From: Treponema peruense | Lineage (GTDB): Bacteria; Spirochaetota; Spirochaetia; Treponematales; Treponemataceae | Direction of reading: 5' to 3' | Assembly (NCBI RefSeq): GCF_016117655.1 | Contig: NZ_CP064936.1 | Location: 1,178,001-1,242,000, forward strand | Length of the DNA stretch: 64,000 nucleotides | Shown here: in pieces, positions 62,569-64,000 of the stretch | How the letters are laid out: the number at the start of each line of letters is the position of its first letter | Numbering within the stretch: the first letter of the stretch is position 1 | Notes under the pieces: generated by a model | Databases searched by the model: none | Told to the model about the DNA's origin: nothing | What the model saw: the letters and a program-made list of their open reading frames with translations, nothing else | Position numbers and translations under genes: made by a program

Positions 62569-63684
62569 ATGAAATTCGGAATTGATACATTCGGCTGCGA
62601 TCACGGAAGGTCGGGGCAGGGCTCATATCTTCTTTCTTTAGTCCGCAGTCTTCCTTCTGACTGTGAATTTGAACTTTTCGGAACCGAAGTTGACAGATAT
62701 ACATATACTTCTGATTTGCCGTTGAAATACATCGGCGTCAATGTTCCCGACAGTCTTGCAGCAGAGCGTTACTGGCATTTTTTTAGGGCAAACAAATTCT
62801 GCAGGAAGAATTCCTATGATTCTGTTCTGTATACCGCAGGTGCACGGCTTTTGCCTTCATCATTTTCTGTTCCCGGAGTGGCCGTTGTCAATGACATACT
62901 CAGTGCAGCATTTGCTTCAGGAGAAGATGCATTTGCCCGCTGGCAGATAAAAAAAGGCCTTTCTTCTGTAAACTGCGTAATTGCTTCAAGTGAATATGTC
63001 AGGGAAGATATACTGCGTTCGGGAATTTCACCGAGGCGCATAGAAGTCGTTCACAACGGAATAGACCACAGTCTTTTCTTTCCTACAGACGTGCTGGACT
63101 CTGGTGGTGAAATAATTGACATAAAGCCTTTTGCAATAAAACGGCCGTACATAATTTATGCCAGCCGCATGCAGAGTGCCGAAAAAAAGCATATTGAACT
63201 TATAAAGGCATTTTCCATCTTTAAGCAGAAAACGGGTTTTCCGCACAGACTTGTCATAGCCGGAAGCGAAGGTCCGTTTGGCGAACAGGTACACAAGGCA
63301 GCTTTTTCTTCAACTGCAGCAAGCGACATTTTTATAACAGGGTATTTCCCGCATGAAAACTTTCCGGAGCTGTACAGAAATTCAGAAGCGTGCATTTTCC
63401 CTTCAGTCAACGAAGGTGTAGGACTGCCTGTTCTTGAAGCGATGGCGACCGGTGTTCCTGTAGCATGTTCTTCTTCCGGGGCTTTGCGCGAAATTGCAGG
63501 TGACAGCGCTCTGTTATTCAACAGCGATGATGTAGAAGAAATGGCTTTCTGCATTGAGCGCATAATTACTGACAGGGCACTTCGCAAAAAACTTATAGAA
63601 AGCGGAATCCGCCGTGCGGCAGATTTTTCATGGGAAAAAACCGCTCAAAAAACCGTAGAAATATTGAAATCCACTGTGGAATAA
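62569..63684 (+). CDS. Glycosyltransferase, GT4 family
   Basis: 371 residues, GT-B fold. N-terminal GCDHGRSGQGSYLLSLVRSL acceptor loop; C-terminal donor domain with IIYASRMQSAEKKHIELIKA, ITGYFPHENFPELYRNSEAC and the E-x7-E motif FPSVNEGVGLPVLEAMATGV. No signal or membrane segment. Likely transfers a hexose in polysaccharide or glycolipid synthesis; the donor cannot be told from sequence. Stands alone and converges on the methyltransferase remnant. Confidence 0.85.
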   Translation: MKFGIDTFGCDHGRSGQGSYLLSLVRSLPSDCEFELFGTEVDRYTYTSDLPLKYIGVNVPDSLAAERYWHFFRANKFCRKNSYDSVLYTAGARLLPSSFSVPGVAVVNDILSAAFASGEDAFARWQIKKGLSSVNCVIASSEYVREDILRSGISPRRIEVVHNGIDHSLFFPTDVLDSGGEIIDIKPFAIKRPYIIYASRMQSAEKKHIELIKAFSIFKQKTGFPHRLVIAGSEGPFGEQVHKAAFSSTAASDIFITGYFPHENFPELYRNSEACIFPSVNEGVGLPVLEAMATGVPVACSSSGALREIAGDSALLFNSDDVEEMAFCIERIITDRALRKKLIESGIRRAADFSWEKTAQKTVEILKSTVE

Positions 63685-64000
63685 AAATTAAGACTTTATA
63701 AAAAACATTGTAGTCCTGCTCTTTTAAGAGATTTACAATTTTGATTTTTCGCAAATTTCCATAGTTTTTTTCTCCCTCTGTATTGTGCAAGAGTCTGTAA
63801 GTTGTTTCCGCTAAACGGCTTGTATCGGAAAATCCAACGCATTTTAACCCGGACTGTTCAAGCCCGAGTCTACCAGCTCCAATGCCAGAGCAAAGTATGC
63901 TGATACTTTGTCCAAAACATGCTGATGTTTTTAGGTCTGTATGCTGACGTCTTTTGAATTTTGTACTGATGTTTTTAGCCTGAAAAATTTTATGAAAATT
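63593..64000 (-). pseudogene. DNA cytosine-5 methyltransferase, N-terminal remnant
   Basis: From the right edge the minus strand is open and encodes motif I of C5-methyltransferases (ILCSGIGAGRLGLEQSGLKC then VGFSD) and the following NYGNLRKI block of motif II/III. The resemblance ends at about 63700 (KEQDYN) and the frame then runs antisense through the glycosyltransferase to a stop at 63593. The catalytic PCQ motif and target-recognition domain are absent, so the gene is truncated. Confidence 0.65.
63891..63975. repeat. Tandem array of four 22-bp units with small hairpins
   Basis: TGCTGA/TACTGA cores occur at 63898, 63920, 63942 and 63964, an exact 22-bp period. The first two units are palindromic (CAAAGTAT-GCTG-ATACTTTG; AAAACAT-GCTG-ATGTTTT). 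Because 22 is not a multiple of three, it is not a protein repeat. It overlaps the region in front of methyltransferase motif I. Confidence 0.65.

Noticed and set aside
63891-63975. CRISPR array from 22-bp repeats
   Set aside because: The conserved core is only six to ten bases and there are no spacer-sized intervals.
1-64000. tRNA, rRNA and riboswitch genes
   Set aside because: I looked in intergenic regions for cloverleaf-like GC-rich segments and conserved riboswitch cores and saw none; a covariance-model scan would be needed to exclude small RNAs.

Overview
The window looks like a chromosomal segment of a gut- or rumen-type Treponema (Spirochaetes). The evidence is a pair of Msp/Tpr-like outer membrane proteins, many short lipoproteins with spirochete-style lipoboxes, a hemicellulose-degrading enzyme set, a short spirochete-type SMC, and a hydrogenase-like sensory protein of the kind known from gut treponemes. 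The genus is an inference from gene content, not from a marker gene. I see no rRNA, tRNA or CRISPR array.

The window has two halves of different character. Positions 1 to about 16.6 kb are AT-rich, accessory and full of broken genes. They hold a serine recombinase with a RecD-like helicase (both disrupted), a permease remnant, a DUF3737 gene with an in-frame stop, and a LysR regulator. A redox cluster follows (exported flavodoxins, cupin, a formylglycine-enzyme-like protein, a deleted DUF362 gene, and a carboxymuconolactone-decarboxylase/flavodoxin chimera with two amber codons). Next come a DUF4143 ATPase, a RelA/SpoT-domain protein and a broken AlbA/Schlafen-like gene. Candidate LysR operators (an AACAAAGTATTT element and its inverted copy) tie the left edge to the flavodoxin operon.

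From 16.8 kb onward the genes are mostly intact and less AT-rich. 16.9-21.8 kb encodes two lipoproteins and two Msp-like porins. 21.9-27.5 kb (minus strand) is a four-gene operon: a YidC-domain/sulfatase fusion, a CDP-glycerol-type glycerophosphotransferase, a class V aminotransferase and a TagD-like cytidylyltransferase. It looks like a teichoic-acid-like surface polymer pathway in a diderm. 27.7-39.9 kb is a xyloglucan-type saccharification locus: three surface lipoprotein GH5 endoglucanases, then signal-less GH31 alpha-xylosidase, SGNH esterase, GH3, GH95 alpha-fucosidase and an alpha/beta-hydrolase esterase. The likely logic is extracellular cleavage, import, and cytoplasmic debranching. 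No transporter lies in the locus.

40.2-43.9 kb encodes a FIST-domain protein followed by a ferredoxin/[FeFe]-hydrogenase-like/degenerate GGDEF/EAL protein, a candidate redox or hydrogen sensor with c-di-GMP phosphodiesterase output. The rest is largely housekeeping: TcdA, a polar amino-acid ABC transporter, a BI-1 family protein, a ComFB-like protein, aconitase, an AI-2E-family permease, SerRS, an SMC operon, a frameshifted DEAD-box helicase and a glycosyltransferase. A truncated cytosine methyltransferase preceded by a 22-bp tandem repeat lies at the right edge.

Two expression features recur. At least seven genes have a -10 box ending only 6-10 bases before the ATG, which predicts leaderless transcripts. 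Three consecutive redox-cluster genes carry an internal Shine-Dalgarno plus ATG exactly at their signal-peptide cleavage site.
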